Shown: piece by piece, positions 1-8,860 of the stretch | Layout: the number at the start of each line of letters is the position of its first letter | Numbering within the stretch: position 1 is the stretch's first letter | Source: Anaerolineales bacterium | GTDB lineage: Bacteria; Chloroflexota; Anaerolineae; 4572-78; J111 | Assembly (NCBI GenBank): GCA_020634935.1 | Contig: JACKAT010000026.1 | Coordinates: forward strand, 8,120 to 72,119 | Reading direction: 5' to 3' | DNA: 64,000 bases | Notes under the pieces: generated by a model | Seen by the model: only the letters and a program-made list of their open reading frames with translations | The model's database searches: none | What the model was told of the DNA's origin: nothing | Position numbers and translations under genes: made by a program

Positions 1-40
1 CTAAAATCTCCGTCTATTTCTTCCAAACAAATTTTTGGAT

Positions 41-106
41 GTAGCAGAGCAACAAAGCTTGCTTTGTCATTCGCGAGCAGATCAAAAGAAACTTTGACGC
101 TCCAGA
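41..106. repeat. Short palindromic intergenic repeat (CAAAGC/GCTTTG family)
   Basis: Two adjacent small palindromes (around CAAAGCTTGCTTTG and CAAAAGAAACTTTG) ending in GACGCTCCAG. The same composite recurs at about 47580-47645, 47704-47764 and 47826-47887, so it is a dispersed element of this genome. It lies just upstream of the first gene and could contribute to its leader; no function is claimed. Confidence 0.6.
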
Positions 107-134
107 CCCTTACTTTAAGGAAGGATGGCTAACA

Positions 135-785
135 ATGAGCGACGCAGCACCCATTCGGATTATAATTGTCGATGATCATGCTGTCGTTCGGGCCGGAATA
201 AACTTCTTTCTTTCCACCATCAATGATATTGAGCTGGTTGGCGAAGCCAACAGCGGCGAAACCGCCATCACCTTGTGTGACCAGCTTCAACCGGACATTG
301 TCTTGATGGATATGATCATGCCAGGTCAGGGAGGCATTGTCGCTACCCGGACTATTTGCGAACGACACCCCCACATCCACGTTATTGCCTTAACCAGCTT
401 TGCCGATAATGACCTGGTCCAAAGTGTATTGCAAGCGGGAGCCACCAGCTACTTGATGAAAGATGTTCCGCCCCATGAATTGGCGGCGGCTATTAGAGAC
501 TCTTACGCCGGCCGCGCTACGCTGGCCTCGGAAGCCGCTGAGGCCTTAATCCGGCAGGTGGTGCAGAACAAAAAGCCTCAGGCCAACACCGATTTAACTG
601 AACGAGAAATGGCGGTCCTCACATTGATGGTTGAGGGGTTGAGCAACAAACAGATTGCTCAGCAGATAAACCTTAGCCCCAACACCATCCGCACCCATGT
701 TAGCAGTATCTTAGCCAAATTGGAGGCGACCAATCGGACGGAAGCGGTTCGGCTAGCGATTCAGTACAATTTGTTCCCTCAATAA
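135..785 (+). CDS. NarL/FixJ-family response regulator
   Basis: A 216-residue two-component response regulator. The N-terminal receiver domain (about residues 6-125) has the acidic pair D13-D14 and the phospho-acceptor D59 in the context VLMDM, plus the conserved Lys in LMKD. The C-terminal LuxR/GerE helix-turn-helix (about 150-213) contains the typical LTEREMAVL and SNKQIAQ segments. Phosphorylation should promote dimerisation and promoter binding. The ATG start is preceded by AAGGAAGG. No kinase is adjacent, so the partner is unknown. It is close in type to the regulator at 42042-42680, which does have a kinase beside it. Confidence 0.93.
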   Translation: MSDAAPIRIIIVDDHAVVRAGINFFLSTINDIELVGEANSGETAITLCDQLQPDIVLMDMIMPGQGGIVATRTICERHPHIHVIALTSFADNDLVQSVLQAGATSYLMKDVPPHELAAAIRDSYAGRATLASEAAEALIRQVVQNKKPQANTDLTEREMAVLTLMVEGLSNKQIAQQINLSPNTIRTHVSSILAKLEATNRTEAVRLAIQYNLFPQ

Positions 786-831
786 CCCATCACAACCATC
801 CATTTGTATGAGAGCCCTGTGCGACATTGAG

Positions 832-884
832 ATGAGAAAAAAAGATCCAGATGGACGACCAAAATAGCTGCAAGTGTTAGATGT
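832..884 (+). promoter_or_regulatory. Candidate promoter module A (ATGAG-N38-TGTTA)
   Basis: ATGAG followed by an A-run and GATC, then TGTTAGATG with start-to-start spacing of 43 bp. Similar modules lie upstream of 14612 (spacing 47), at 43036 (46) and upstream of 45790 (46). Here it ends about 55 bp before the preferred start of the receiver protein at 940. The TGTTA block may be an extended -10. Inferred from in-window comparison only. Confidence 0.4.
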
Positions 885-939
885 ATCCATCGCTATTTTC
901 CTTTACAATAGAGGGGAGTGTATCCAGCGAGGTGAGCTT

Positions 940-1308
940 GTGCGTACCTACATTGTCGCGGATCAACCCCAGCTACGGTCAGCCATCCAGTTTCTTTTAG
1001 ATCATCAACCCAATATTAGAGTCGTCGATAGTATTGACCAAAAGAAAATTATCCTGGCCCAAATTGAGCTAGCCCGGCCGGAGTTAATTATGTTAGACTG
1101 GGATATGTTGGGTCAAGCCACGGTCGAACTTTTAATGCTACTGTGTAGGTCTAAGGAACGGCCCAGCATCTTAGTGTTAAGTTCTCGGCCCGAAGTCGAA
1201 CAGGTCGCATTGCAAGCCGGGGCTGACGAGTTTATCTGTAAGAGCGACTCGCCGGAGAAGCTGATTGATATCCTGCACAAATTTGTAAAGGAAAAGACCA
1301 ACCTCTAA
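940..1308 (+). CDS. Receiver-domain-only protein
   Basis: About 122 residues, a single CheY-like receiver with no output domain. The phospho-acceptor region (LIMLDWD) and the C-terminal Lys (FICKSD) are present, but the first residue of the usual acidic pair is Ala (VADQ), so Mg binding and phosphorylation may be weakened. The GTG at 940 is preferred because GAGGTGAG lies just upstream and a promoter-like module ends near 884; an in-frame GTG at 874 would add 22 residues unrelated to the fold. It could be a phospho-relay or protein-interaction module. No partner is evident. Confidence 0.75.
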   Translation: MRTYIVADQPQLRSAIQFLLDHQPNIRVVDSIDQKKIILAQIELARPELIMLDWDMLGQATVELLMLLCRSKERPSILVLSSRPEVEQVALQAGADEFICKSDSPEKLIDILHKFVKEKTNL

Positions 1309-1491
1309 AAGCTTATCATTTTCATATTTCCCTTGACCACGACACCCCTCTACAAGATCAAATAAATCAGGAGCATCACCGAAGGTGATTACCGTGGGTA
1401 CTATTGTGCGGTCTGGCAGAATACGCGTGTTGAGTCAGCCGGCAGCACATGGTTTGATTAAATTGTCTTGATTTCAAGAGGAGTATTTACT

Positions 1492-1734
1492 GTGAGTATT
1501 TTAGTCTGGATTATTTTTGGAGCGCTGGCCGGATGGGTGGCCCATTTACTGACCGGGCGCGGCGGCGGCTTGATCACCAATATTATCGTGGGTATTGTTG
1601 GCGCGTTTATCGGCGGCTTCTTGATGACTTTGGTCGGCGGCGGTGGGGTCACCGGCTTTAACCTCTACAGCTTCTTTGTAGCCGTACTCGGCGCTGTTGT
1701 TCTGTTGGTCGTGTTGGGTCTAATTCAACGCTAA
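1492..1734 (+). CDS. GlsB/YeaQ/YmgE family small membrane protein
   Basis: An 80-residue, three-helix, Gly-rich hydrophobic protein with the family pattern WIIFGALAGW, then GxxTNIIVGIVGAFIGG, and a final helix ending in GLIQR. The family was historically called transglycosylase-associated; its function is not settled and it is often stress-inducible. The GTG at 1492 is preferred because AAGAGGAG lies 9-16 bp upstream; an upstream in-frame ATG (1468) would add residues outside the family. Two paralogues occur at 10284-10529 and 58652-58900, the latter nearly identical in its C-terminal half. Confidence 0.88.
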   Translation: MSILVWIIFGALAGWVAHLLTGRGGGLITNIIVGIVGAFIGGFLMTLVGGGGVTGFNLYSFFVAVLGAVVLLVVLGLIQR

Positions 1735-1823
1735 CCCGCATTAGCTTGGCACTATTGAGGGGGACGTCGATTTTAGCTGAAACCATCAGGAATATAGAAA
1801 CCACTATTTGGACAGAGGGACAA

Positions 1824-2162
1824 TTGAATAATGATCAAAGCCACAGCGCCTCAACCCTTAGGCTCGTCGAGCGTGATCTGTACCTGCCCGGCCGCGAATG
1901 GCCTATCCGGTTGCGACCGACCGAGGCCGGCTTATTGGCCACGCTGCTGCGGTACTCAAACCAGACCGTAAGCCGGGCTACCTTGATGCGCGAAGTATGG
2001 CAGACCGATTTTTTGGATGATACACGCACGCTGGATGTTCACATTCATTGGCTGCGTCGCAAAATTGAAGACGACCCCAACCGGCCCCGCCGACTGGTGA
2101 CTGTTAAAGGCGTGGGGTATTGTTTAAGGGTTGAGACTAATCGCCAAAAGGGACCTCAATGA
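1824..2162 (+). CDS. OmpR/PhoB-type winged-helix DNA-binding protein without receiver
   Basis: About 112 residues forming an OmpR/PhoB C-terminal DNA-binding domain: a strand pair with LTP-like LRPTEAGLLATLL, recognition-helix region TLDVHIHWLRRKIE, and the wing VTVKGVGYCL. The receiver domain normally fused in front is missing. The next gene, overlapping by 4 bp, is a stand-alone receiver, so the regulator appears split and inverted in order. The start is uncertain: TTG at 1824 has AGAGG five bases upstream, whereas TTG at 1746 has no visible Shine-Dalgarno but would be 26 residues longer. It heads an apparent operon with the helicase and protease. Confidence 0.8.
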   Translation: MNNDQSHSASTLRLVERDLYLPGREWPIRLRPTEAGLLATLLRYSNQTVSRATLMREVWQTDFLDDTRTLDVHIHWLRRKIEDDPNRPRRLVTVKGVGYCLRVETNRQKGPQ

Positions 2163-2572
2163 GCGCGAAAATATTGACTGTTGATAGTGGGGCCGATATC
2201 CGTCACTTGATAGAGGTCCGTCTAAAGAAAGCGGGCTATCAGGTTGTGACGGCGGCCAATGGCGACGACGCGGCTCAACTGGCCCTGACTGAACAGCCCG
2301 ATGTCGTTATCAGCGGGGTGCGTCTACCTGGGTTGGACGGCTTGACCCTAACCCGTCGCTTGAAAGACCAACCTGACGCCCCATTGGTGATCCTGCTCTC
2401 TATCTTGGGCGGCGATCACGACATCGCCGCCGGTTTTGAGGCCGGCGCCGACGACTACCTGACCAAACCGTTCTCGCCGCTGGTCCTCATTGATCGGGTT
2501 CGGGTCAATCTCATTCGGGCCGGACGGGCCGCGTCTCTTCCTCTAGCCGAGAGGGAGGCGGCTAATGAATGA
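2159..2572 (+). CDS. Degenerate receiver-domain protein (pseudo-receiver)
   Basis: A 137-residue OmpR-type receiver fold with recognisable core helices and the conserved C-terminal switch Lys (DDYLTKPF). The phospho-acceptor aspartate is replaced by Gly (VVISGVRLPG where families have xxLDVxLPG), and the acidic pair is reduced to D-S (TVDSG). It is therefore unlikely to be phosphorylated and may act constitutively or through protein-protein contact. ATGA overlaps join it to the DNA-binding protein upstream and to the helicase downstream, indicating translational coupling. Confidence 0.85.
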   Translation: MSAKILTVDSGADIRHLIEVRLKKAGYQVVTAANGDDAAQLALTEQPDVVISGVRLPGLDGLTLTRRLKDQPDAPLVILLSILGGDHDIAAGFEAGADDYLTKPFSPLVLIDRVRVNLIRAGRAASLPLAEREAANE

Positions 2573-5500
2573 CTGAGGCTACGCTCACGCATCCCGCCCA
2601 TCGTGGCTATTGGCAGGCTCAAGGGCTAATCGAGCAGCAGCTCAGCCATTTTCACGCCGCAGTTGAAAAACAAGACATCGAAGCCCTGCGCCGCGCCTTC
2701 TACCGCCTGGCCACTTATCACGGTCGCACGCTGCACATCCTCAACACCGCCCTGCACAACAGTCCCAACGACGCCCTGGCCCAGAGCGCTCTGCACAACC
2801 TGATGGCCTTGCATCGAGCGCTCGTCCACATGCATCGCATCGATCCGGACGCCGTCCCGCTGGCGATGGTCTTACCGCAGGCCGAACGAGAAACGTTTCT
2901 ACGCGACCTGATCGTACGCGTTCTCAACGAAAGCAGCGATTTGCTATCGGTTAAGGAGATCGCCGGCCGGGTGCTTCACTTGGACATACTGGCGCAGGTC
3001 ACAGAAAAAGAGGTTCGTCACCACCTGAAGGGATTGGTTCACTCCACCTATATTTACCGTAGCGATGGACGCTACGCCCGCACCCAGCGCCCCTACGCCG
3101 AACTGGATTGGAACGTGCTTAGCCTGCGGGCCTTAACCGGCGACGATCTTTACCCCCGCCTGGCCGCCGCCGGGTATGCCGGCCTAACCGATGTCGATGA
3201 TAAACCTGACGCTTTTCAGGTACTGTTCGAGCCGTTCACCGGCCTGGCCGACCCGAACACCGCCCGCCTGTTTGTGGAAACCGTCCGCACGGTGTTAACC
3301 ACAACCGCCGCCGAAACCACGGTCTGGCGGTCCGCCGACCTGATCCACTCGCCCTATCCGCGCCCCTACCAGCGGGCGGCCTTCAGTGTGTTTCAGCAGG
3401 GCGGCTACCAGGGGCAAGTCATCGAAGCGCCGACCGGCAGCGGCAAAACGCTCATCGGCATGCTCTGTATTCAGGATTGGCTGCGGGCGCTGCATCGGGG
3501 GCAGTCGATTTTGGTGCTGGTTCCCACCAGCAATTACCAGCAGCAGTGGGCCGGCGAGCTGTGTTATTTGCCCATCGGCTTGAAGTTGACCCCGGAGATT
3601 ATCTTCGCCGGCTCGCCGATGCAGTTGTACCGCTACGTTATCCGCACCGGCGATCGACCCGCGATTGTGCTAACCACCTACGCGGCGCTGGCTCAGTTTG
3701 GCTCGCCTGCCGGTAAAGGTGGCTTCGATGCCGCTTCGATCGAGCTGTTCTTGCAAGGCGCTAACATTAAATATGTCATTCTGGATGAAATTCACAAAGT
3801 TGTGGAAGATATGCACAGCGTCTCCACCCAAGTCATCAGCCTGATGATGACCTGGCTGCGCGACGGCATCTTGCACGGGCTGGTCGGTTTTTCCGGCACT
3901 GCCGCCGCTTACCGCCGCCGCTTTGAGGCGTTGGGGATGGCTCTGGACTACAGCATTCCGTTGAATGACCTGGTCGCTGCCGGCTTTGTCGCGCCTTTCG
4001 CCGAATTCGGCCTGCCTTTTGCCTATTCCACTCGCGAGCGGCGCATTCGTGAGCTGCTGGACAATTATAAAACGCACCTACGTGATTACTTCAGCCTGCT
4101 TGGTCCGGCCACACTGCGCCGCCTGTTCGCCGAGCTGCCCCTCGAGCAGCGTCGCCATTTAGGGTACGAGCTGCTGGGCATGTACCGGGGCCGCAAAGAT
4201 GGGCAGAGCGCTCTTGATAACCGCTTTGCCCAATGGGCGTCGGGCAGCCCGGAAACGTTGGCCATCACCGAAGCTCGGCTGGTGACTATCTTACAAATCG
4301 CCCACGGTTGGAGCGACGCCGAGTTGGTTGTCCAAACCGGGGCTGATGTGGCTCAATTTGAGCGGCTGCAGACCGCCCTGAACACCATCCGGGATGAGTT
4401 ACTTGCGTTAGTCTATCTGCCCAAAACCCGGACCCGGCTGCAAGCCGGCGGCTTTACCACCACCTTAGAGGCCGAAACCTTGCGCCGCTTGCCCGAAACC
4501 AGCCGTGTCTCGGCCCGCACCGAAGCCGCCAAAGATTTACTGGCCACCACCATCACCGGCCTGTACGACGGCCTAAGCGATTGGTATATGCGTCTAGGCG
4601 AGGGTCGAGTCGAAACGATTAAAGCCATCATCGAGGCGGAAAACCGGGTTCGTCCGGTCAGCGGCGCCATCGTGTTTGACACGGGCCGGCGTATCCGCTG
4701 GAAGAAAGGCGTAGCCACCCCCGGCTATCAAGGCGTCGCCGGATTGTTTTCACAAATATTGGGCGACCCTCGCTTCACGGTGCTGGCGGCGCTGTCCAGC
4801 GAAATGTACCTGACCTATGATGACGCCGACCCGCTGACCGAGCGCATTGCGGCTTTCATCGAGGCCAGATTGATGCACGGCAACGCCAGCGAAGCGATCT
4901 TTGGGCTGGCCACCCAGGGTTTGGATTTATCCGATGAGGTGCTGCAAGAACTGCACACTGGCTTCGACCAGTTGATTAGCGACTATCTGCCTTCCCTGCG
5001 TAACATTCATACCGCCCGCCCCGGCGATTTCAACCACCACATCCTTAAACCGATGCGCCGCCGGGTGAAGCGGCTCAAGCTGGGCGAGGCGGTTGAGCCT
5101 CGGCTGCTGGCTCGTCTCGACCGGCGAAACATCAATCTGCAAACCCTGGAGCAAACCTTTTTCGATTATGCCATCTTAGCCCGGGCTTTTCGGCAGGCGC
5201 GCGTAGCGGAACTCGAGCAGGTGAGCGGGGCCCGCCAAAAATTCTTTGTGGCGCCGATGCCCGGCAATAATCATCGCAAACAATTGATGTACGATCTAAC
5301 CGCCCGCATTGTCGATGCCGATGAACTCCCGGTGAACCTGGTCATTGTCTCGAATTGGGCGCGAACCGGCTGGAACGTACTCAAACCCAACCTGCTCATC
5401 GACGCTACCGCGACCCGCAACGTCACGGCCTGGCAGCAGCTGGTGGGGCGGGCCATCCGGGCGCGTCGCACCTGGAGCAACGACTGTTACCGGCTGCTAA

Positions 5501-6006
5501 CGATGCTGGCCGGCCACCACCCGTCGCCGGACAATAATGATCTCCCGGCTCCGGTATTGCCAACTAATGGAAACGGTTCGCTGGATAAGGAGCTACAGAA
5601 CCTCTTGGCCGAAATCGCCCCCCCCGATCTACAAGCCACAATCGCCCATAACAACCTCGCCGGCCTAAGCGCCGAGGCGCGCCGCAGCTTGGCCCTGGCC
5701 CTGGCCCAAAGTCGCAATAAAGTGACCCACATTTACGAGTTAGTTAAAGCTTACGGCAGCGATATTCAGCTCGAGTACAACCGCGCGGGCAAAGTGTGGC
5801 AGCGGCGAGCGGCCATCGCCGCTAAACACGCCCACGAAATCTCGGTCAACCCTTTCACCGGGCAGAAAGCCGCCGGCGACATCCACGCGCCTTTTCTGTA
5901 CGTCACGGACCCGCGCACCGATTTACCGGAGCAGTTGCAAACCCGCTTGGAAGAAGCGCTGCCCGGCTGCGACGATGTGGTCATCAATGGCTGGCTGGGA
6001 GAGTAG
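2569..6006 (+). CDS. Large SF2 DEAD/DEAH-family helicase
   Basis: A 1145-residue superfamily 2 nucleic-acid-dependent ATPase. Motif I is APTGSGKT (residues 287-294), motif II is DEIH (406-409), and the C-terminal motif VI is QQLVGRAIRARR (about 956-967). The first 270 residues include a predicted winged-helix-like stretch (about 130-165) before the RecA-like lobe, and a roughly 450-residue helical insert separates the two lobes. It overlaps the pseudo-receiver gene by 4 bp and is followed after 9 bp by a membrane subtilase. DNA repair, restriction or phage defence are all possible; sequence alone does not decide. No nuclease or methylase motif was seen. Confidence 0.88.
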   Translation: MTEATLTHPAHRGYWQAQGLIEQQLSHFHAAVEKQDIEALRRAFYRLATYHGRTLHILNTALHNSPNDALAQSALHNLMALHRALVHMHRIDPDAVPLAMVLPQAERETFLRDLIVRVLNESSDLLSVKEIAGRVLHLDILAQVTEKEVRHHLKGLVHSTYIYRSDGRYARTQRPYAELDWNVLSLRALTGDDLYPRLAAAGYAGLTDVDDKPDAFQVLFEPFTGLADPNTARLFVETVRTVLTTTAAETTVWRSADLIHSPYPRPYQRAAFSVFQQGGYQGQVIEAPTGSGKTLIGMLCIQDWLRALHRGQSILVLVPTSNYQQQWAGELCYLPIGLKLTPEIIFAGSPMQLYRYVIRTGDRPAIVLTTYAALAQFGSPAGKGGFDAASIELFLQGANIKYVILDEIHKVVEDMHSVSTQVISLMMTWLRDGILHGLVGFSGTAAAYRRRFEALGMALDYSIPLNDLVAAGFVAPFAEFGLPFAYSTRERRIRELLDNYKTHLRDYFSLLGPATLRRLFAELPLEQRRHLGYELLGMYRGRKDGQSALDNRFAQWASGSPETLAITEARLVTILQIAHGWSDAELVVQTGADVAQFERLQTALNTIRDELLALVYLPKTRTRLQAGGFTTTLEAETLRRLPETSRVSARTEAAKDLLATTITGLYDGLSDWYMRLGEGRVETIKAIIEAENRVRPVSGAIVFDTGRRIRWKKGVATPGYQGVAGLFSQILGDPRFTVLAALSSEMYLTYDDADPLTERIAAFIEARLMHGNASEAIFGLATQGLDLSDEVLQELHTGFDQLISDYLPSLRNIHTARPGDFNHHILKPMRRRVKRLKLGEAVEPRLLARLDRRNINLQTLEQTFFDYAILARAFRQARVAELEQVSGARQKFFVAPMPGNNHRKQLMYDLTARIVDADELPVNLVIVSNWARTGWNVLKPNLLIDATATRNVTAWQQLVGRAIRARRTWSNDCYRLLTMLAGHHPSPDNNDLPAPVLPTNGNGSLDKELQNLLAEIAPPDLQATIAHNNLAGLSAEARRSLALALAQSRNKVTHIYELVKAYGSDIQLEYNRAGKVWQRRAAIAAKHAHEISVNPFTGQKAAGDIHAPFLYVTDPRTDLPEQLQTRLEEALPGCDDVVINGWLGE

Positions 6007-6015
6007 AAACCACCT

Positions 6016-8535
6016 ATGAACAAAGCCATATCCAACACATCTTGCCTCGGTCGGATTTTGACCATCGCCGCCTTTGGGTGGGTAGTGATGGTCAGTTTTG
6101 GCTGGCAGTTGGTCGGCGGCATCGATCTGGTCATCGACCCGGTCTGGGCCGGCCTCGGTCAGGCGCTGACTCTGGCTCTACCGCTGGCGCTGCTGGTTTT
6201 CTTGTGGCGGCCGGTCCGGGAGCGCAGCATGTTTGCAGCCTGGCTGTCGGCCACGCTCTATTTGCTGCTGCTGACGCCCACCCGCCTGTTTGAGCCGGTA
6301 CAGAGCCAATGGGTCCTTCTAACTCAACTCCTGATCAGCCTATTGGTACTGGGATTGCTTGTTTTTTTTGGCCGGCCAAAAAATGCGCCCCTATCGTTAA
6401 CGCCCATGCTGCTGGCGGCGGGCGCGGCGGCGATTATTGCCTATCCCTGGCTCTGGGGGGGCGCGCTGGGCTCGCTGTTGGATACACTGCTGGCCCTGGC
6501 GTTGGGGCTGGTCGTGGGGGTGAATGTTGGCCTGATTTTAAGTCGCACCTGGCTAAACAGCCTAACCAGCGACTCGCGGGGGCGGGGCTGGGACATTTTT
6601 ACCGGCGGGCTGGTCATCGGCGCTATGCTGATGATTATCGCCAGCGGATTGAGTTTCAACAGCGGCCAGTGGCGCTTAATGCTGGTCCTGCCCAGCCTCG
6701 GCTGGCTGGCGATGGCCTTGAGTTACACCGCCGCGCCCCAGACCTCTCCCACGCCTGCCAACCTTCCCCGGCTAGGGGAGGGCGCTAAAACCTCCCCGGG
6801 GATTGAGGCGGGGCGCACGGGCAGCAATTTCAGTTGGCGAGCACCGGCCCTACTCACCGGCCTGGTAACGGCGCTTATCATCGCGGTCATGGACACCGAC
6901 GGGCTGTCGCTGCTGGCCGGCGACTCGCTGGCGATGATAACGCTGCGTGAGGCCGCGATTTCGATGATGCTGGCCTGGCTGGTAACGATTGTGGCCCTGG
7001 CCCTAAGCTATTTTTGGGGCCGGTCGATCAATTTAGGGCTGGTTGCCGGCGGCGCGGCGCTCCTGTGGCTGATCGGCCTGGTTTTGTATGTCGCCGGCGG
7101 CTATCCCGGCTTTTACGGCGACCGGCTGTTCGTCGTCCTCAAAGATCAAGCCGATGTTTCAGCCGCGGCCAGTATTGACGATTACCACGAGCGGCGGCAG
7201 GTTGTTTACACCACCCTGGTCAATCACGCCCACGATTCCCAGGCCGATTTGCGCTGGCTGCTGGGCCGGCTGGGGATTGGCTACCAATCTTACTATCTGG
7301 TCAACGCCATCGAGGTCAAGGGCGGCTTATTGGCCCGGCTGCTGCTGGCAACCCGGCCCGAAGTGGACCGCGTTCTGTATAGCCCCCGCCTGCGTCCAAT
7401 TGGGACGATGGAGACAAGCAGCGGCTCACCAGACGCCCCGTCTGCGCCGCAATGGAACCTGACCAACATCGGCGCAGACCGGGCGTGGAATGAATTGGGG
7501 GTGCGCGGCGCGGGCATCGTTGTGGGCCAATCCGACTCCGGCGTGCAGTGGGATCACCCGGAATTGATCGACGGTTACTTGGGCAAAGATGGCCGGCACG
7601 ATTATCACTGGTTCGATCCCTGGAATCACACCGCCGAACCGGTCGATTTCGGCGGCCACGGCACCCACACGCTCGGATCGGTGTTGGGGCAGTCGGTGGG
7701 CGTCGCCCCCGACGCGGATTGGATTGCTTGCGCCAATCTGGCCCGTAATGTCGGCAATTCAGCCTTGTACCTGGACTGCTGGCAATTTTTGCTGGCCCCC
7801 TTCCCCCAGGACGGCGATCCCTTTAGCGACGGCGACCCGGCCCAAGGCGCGGACATATTTAACAACTCCTGGGGCTGTCCCGCCGATGCGGAAGGCTGCG
7901 ACCCGGAAGTACTGCGGCCGGCGGCCCAAGCGCTGCGCGCGGCGGGCGTTTTTGTCGAAGTATCAGCCGGCAACGACGGCCCGGCTTGTAGTACGGTTCA
8001 AGACCCGCCGGCCATCTACGATGAAGTCACCTCAACCGGCGCGGTGGATGAATTTAACGATATCGCGCCGTTTAGCAGCGCCGGCCCGGTTACAGTTGAC
8101 GGCAGCGGCCGCATCAAGCCCGATATCGCCGCGCCGGGGATGCAAGTGCTGTCGGCCTTTCCTAACAGCACCTACGCTGAACTCGACGGCACTTCGATGG
8201 CCGGACCGCACATCACCGGCGTCGTGGCCTTGATGTGGTCGGCCAACCCGAACCTCATCGGCGATATCGACCGCACCGAGCAGATTCTCGCCGAAACGGC
8301 CACCCCATTTACCGGCGGCGTCGCCGGCATTGATATGGAAGCCGCGTTAAACCAGGTCTTAGATGAAAACACAACCCAACAAGTGATCGAAGAGCTTCCA
8401 GATACGCCGCCGCAGCCCGACTATCCCGCCGCCTGTCTTAGCGTGACCGATCTCAGCCAAATGCCTAATAATATTGTCGGTTATGGGGTGGTTAATGCTT
8501 ACGAGGCCGTAAAAAAGGCAATGGAAGCGCCGTAA
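6016..8535 (+). CDS. Polytopic membrane-anchored S8 (subtilisin-like) serine protease
   Basis: An 839-residue protein. Residues about 10-370 hold many hydrophobic segments, too many for a signal peptide. The C-terminal half is a subtilase with the catalytic triad D507 (QSDSGV), H548 (GGHGTH) and S727 (GTSMAGPH), and the oxyanion Asn near 617 in NNSWGC. The catalytic domain probably sits on the outer face, or is held at the membrane. Fusion of a large multi-pass domain to a subtilase is unusual. The gene lies 9 bp after the helicase gene, so the two are probably co-expressed. Its substrate is unknown; regulated proteolysis linked to the helicase is speculation. Confidence 0.9.
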   Translation: MNKAISNTSCLGRILTIAAFGWVVMVSFGWQLVGGIDLVIDPVWAGLGQALTLALPLALLVFLWRPVRERSMFAAWLSATLYLLLLTPTRLFEPVQSQWVLLTQLLISLLVLGLLVFFGRPKNAPLSLTPMLLAAGAAAIIAYPWLWGGALGSLLDTLLALALGLVVGVNVGLILSRTWLNSLTSDSRGRGWDIFTGGLVIGAMLMIIASGLSFNSGQWRLMLVLPSLGWLAMALSYTAAPQTSPTPANLPRLGEGAKTSPGIEAGRTGSNFSWRAPALLTGLVTALIIAVMDTDGLSLLAGDSLAMITLREAAISMMLAWLVTIVALALSYFWGRSINLGLVAGGAALLWLIGLVLYVAGGYPGFYGDRLFVVLKDQADVSAAASIDDYHERRQVVYTTLVNHAHDSQADLRWLLGRLGIGYQSYYLVNAIEVKGGLLARLLLATRPEVDRVLYSPRLRPIGTMETSSGSPDAPSAPQWNLTNIGADRAWNELGVRGAGIVVGQSDSGVQWDHPELIDGYLGKDGRHDYHWFDPWNHTAEPVDFGGHGTHTLGSVLGQSVGVAPDADWIACANLARNVGNSALYLDCWQFLLAPFPQDGDPFSDGDPAQGADIFNNSWGCPADAEGCDPEVLRPAAQALRAAGVFVEVSAGNDGPACSTVQDPPAIYDEVTSTGAVDEFNDIAPFSSAGPVTVDGSGRIKPDIAAPGMQVLSAFPNSTYAELDGTSMAGPHITGVVALMWSANPNLIGDIDRTEQILAETATPFTGGVAGIDMEAALNQVLDENTTQQVIEELPDTPPQPDYPAACLSVTDLSQMPNNIVGYGVVNAYEAVKKAMEAP

Positions 8536-8550
8536 GGATATAGACGTGAT

Positions 8551-8814
8551 TCAATCGTAATGATATTTGCACGCGGCAATGATAATAGCGGCATCGGTTA
8601 CTTTGTAAACCAGGCGATGCTCGTGGTTGATGCGCCGTGACCAATATCCGGCCAACTCATAACGAAGCGGCTCAGGTTTGCCTAAGCCGCTGAAAGGAGT
8701 GCGCTGAATATCGTTGATCAGCGTTACAATTTTGGTGTACAGTTTTTTATCCTGATTGGCCCAGGCTGAAAAATCTTCAAACACGCTGGCTTCAAATATG
8801 ATCTGCTTCTTCAT
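8551..8814 (-). CDS. yoeB: YoeB/Txe-family mRNA interferase toxin
   Basis: An 87-residue toxin matching the YoeB family along its whole length, including the diagnostic segment GYWSRRIN-EHRLVY and the C-terminal KYHYD. The catalytic residues of YoeB correspond to E48, R67 and H85, all present. Members cleave mRNA at the ribosome and are neutralised by a YefM-like antitoxin. The start overlaps the antitoxin stop (ATGA). It is convergent with the subtilase gene, with only 15 bp between them. Confidence 0.93.
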   Translation of the reverse strand: MKKQIIFEASVFEDFSAWANQDKKLYTKIVTLINDIQRTPFSGLGKPEPLRYELAGYWSRRINHEHRLVYKVTDAAIIIAACKYHYD

Positions 8815-8860
8815 TGGGAGTCATCTAATTGGGAGTCATCTAATTGGGAATCATCTAATG
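8811..8860. repeat. 15-bp coding tandem repeat at the antitoxin 3' end
   Basis: Three tandem copies of a 15-bp unit (GATGACTCCCAATTA on the minus strand, one copy with T for C) encode DDSQL. Because the unit is a multiple of three, copy-number change would keep the frame and the overlapping toxin start. Confidence 0.75.

Noticed and set aside
1746..1823. Longer start (TTG 1746) for the winged-helix protein
   Set aside because: No ribosome-binding site and the added residues precede the domain; kept only as an alternative.
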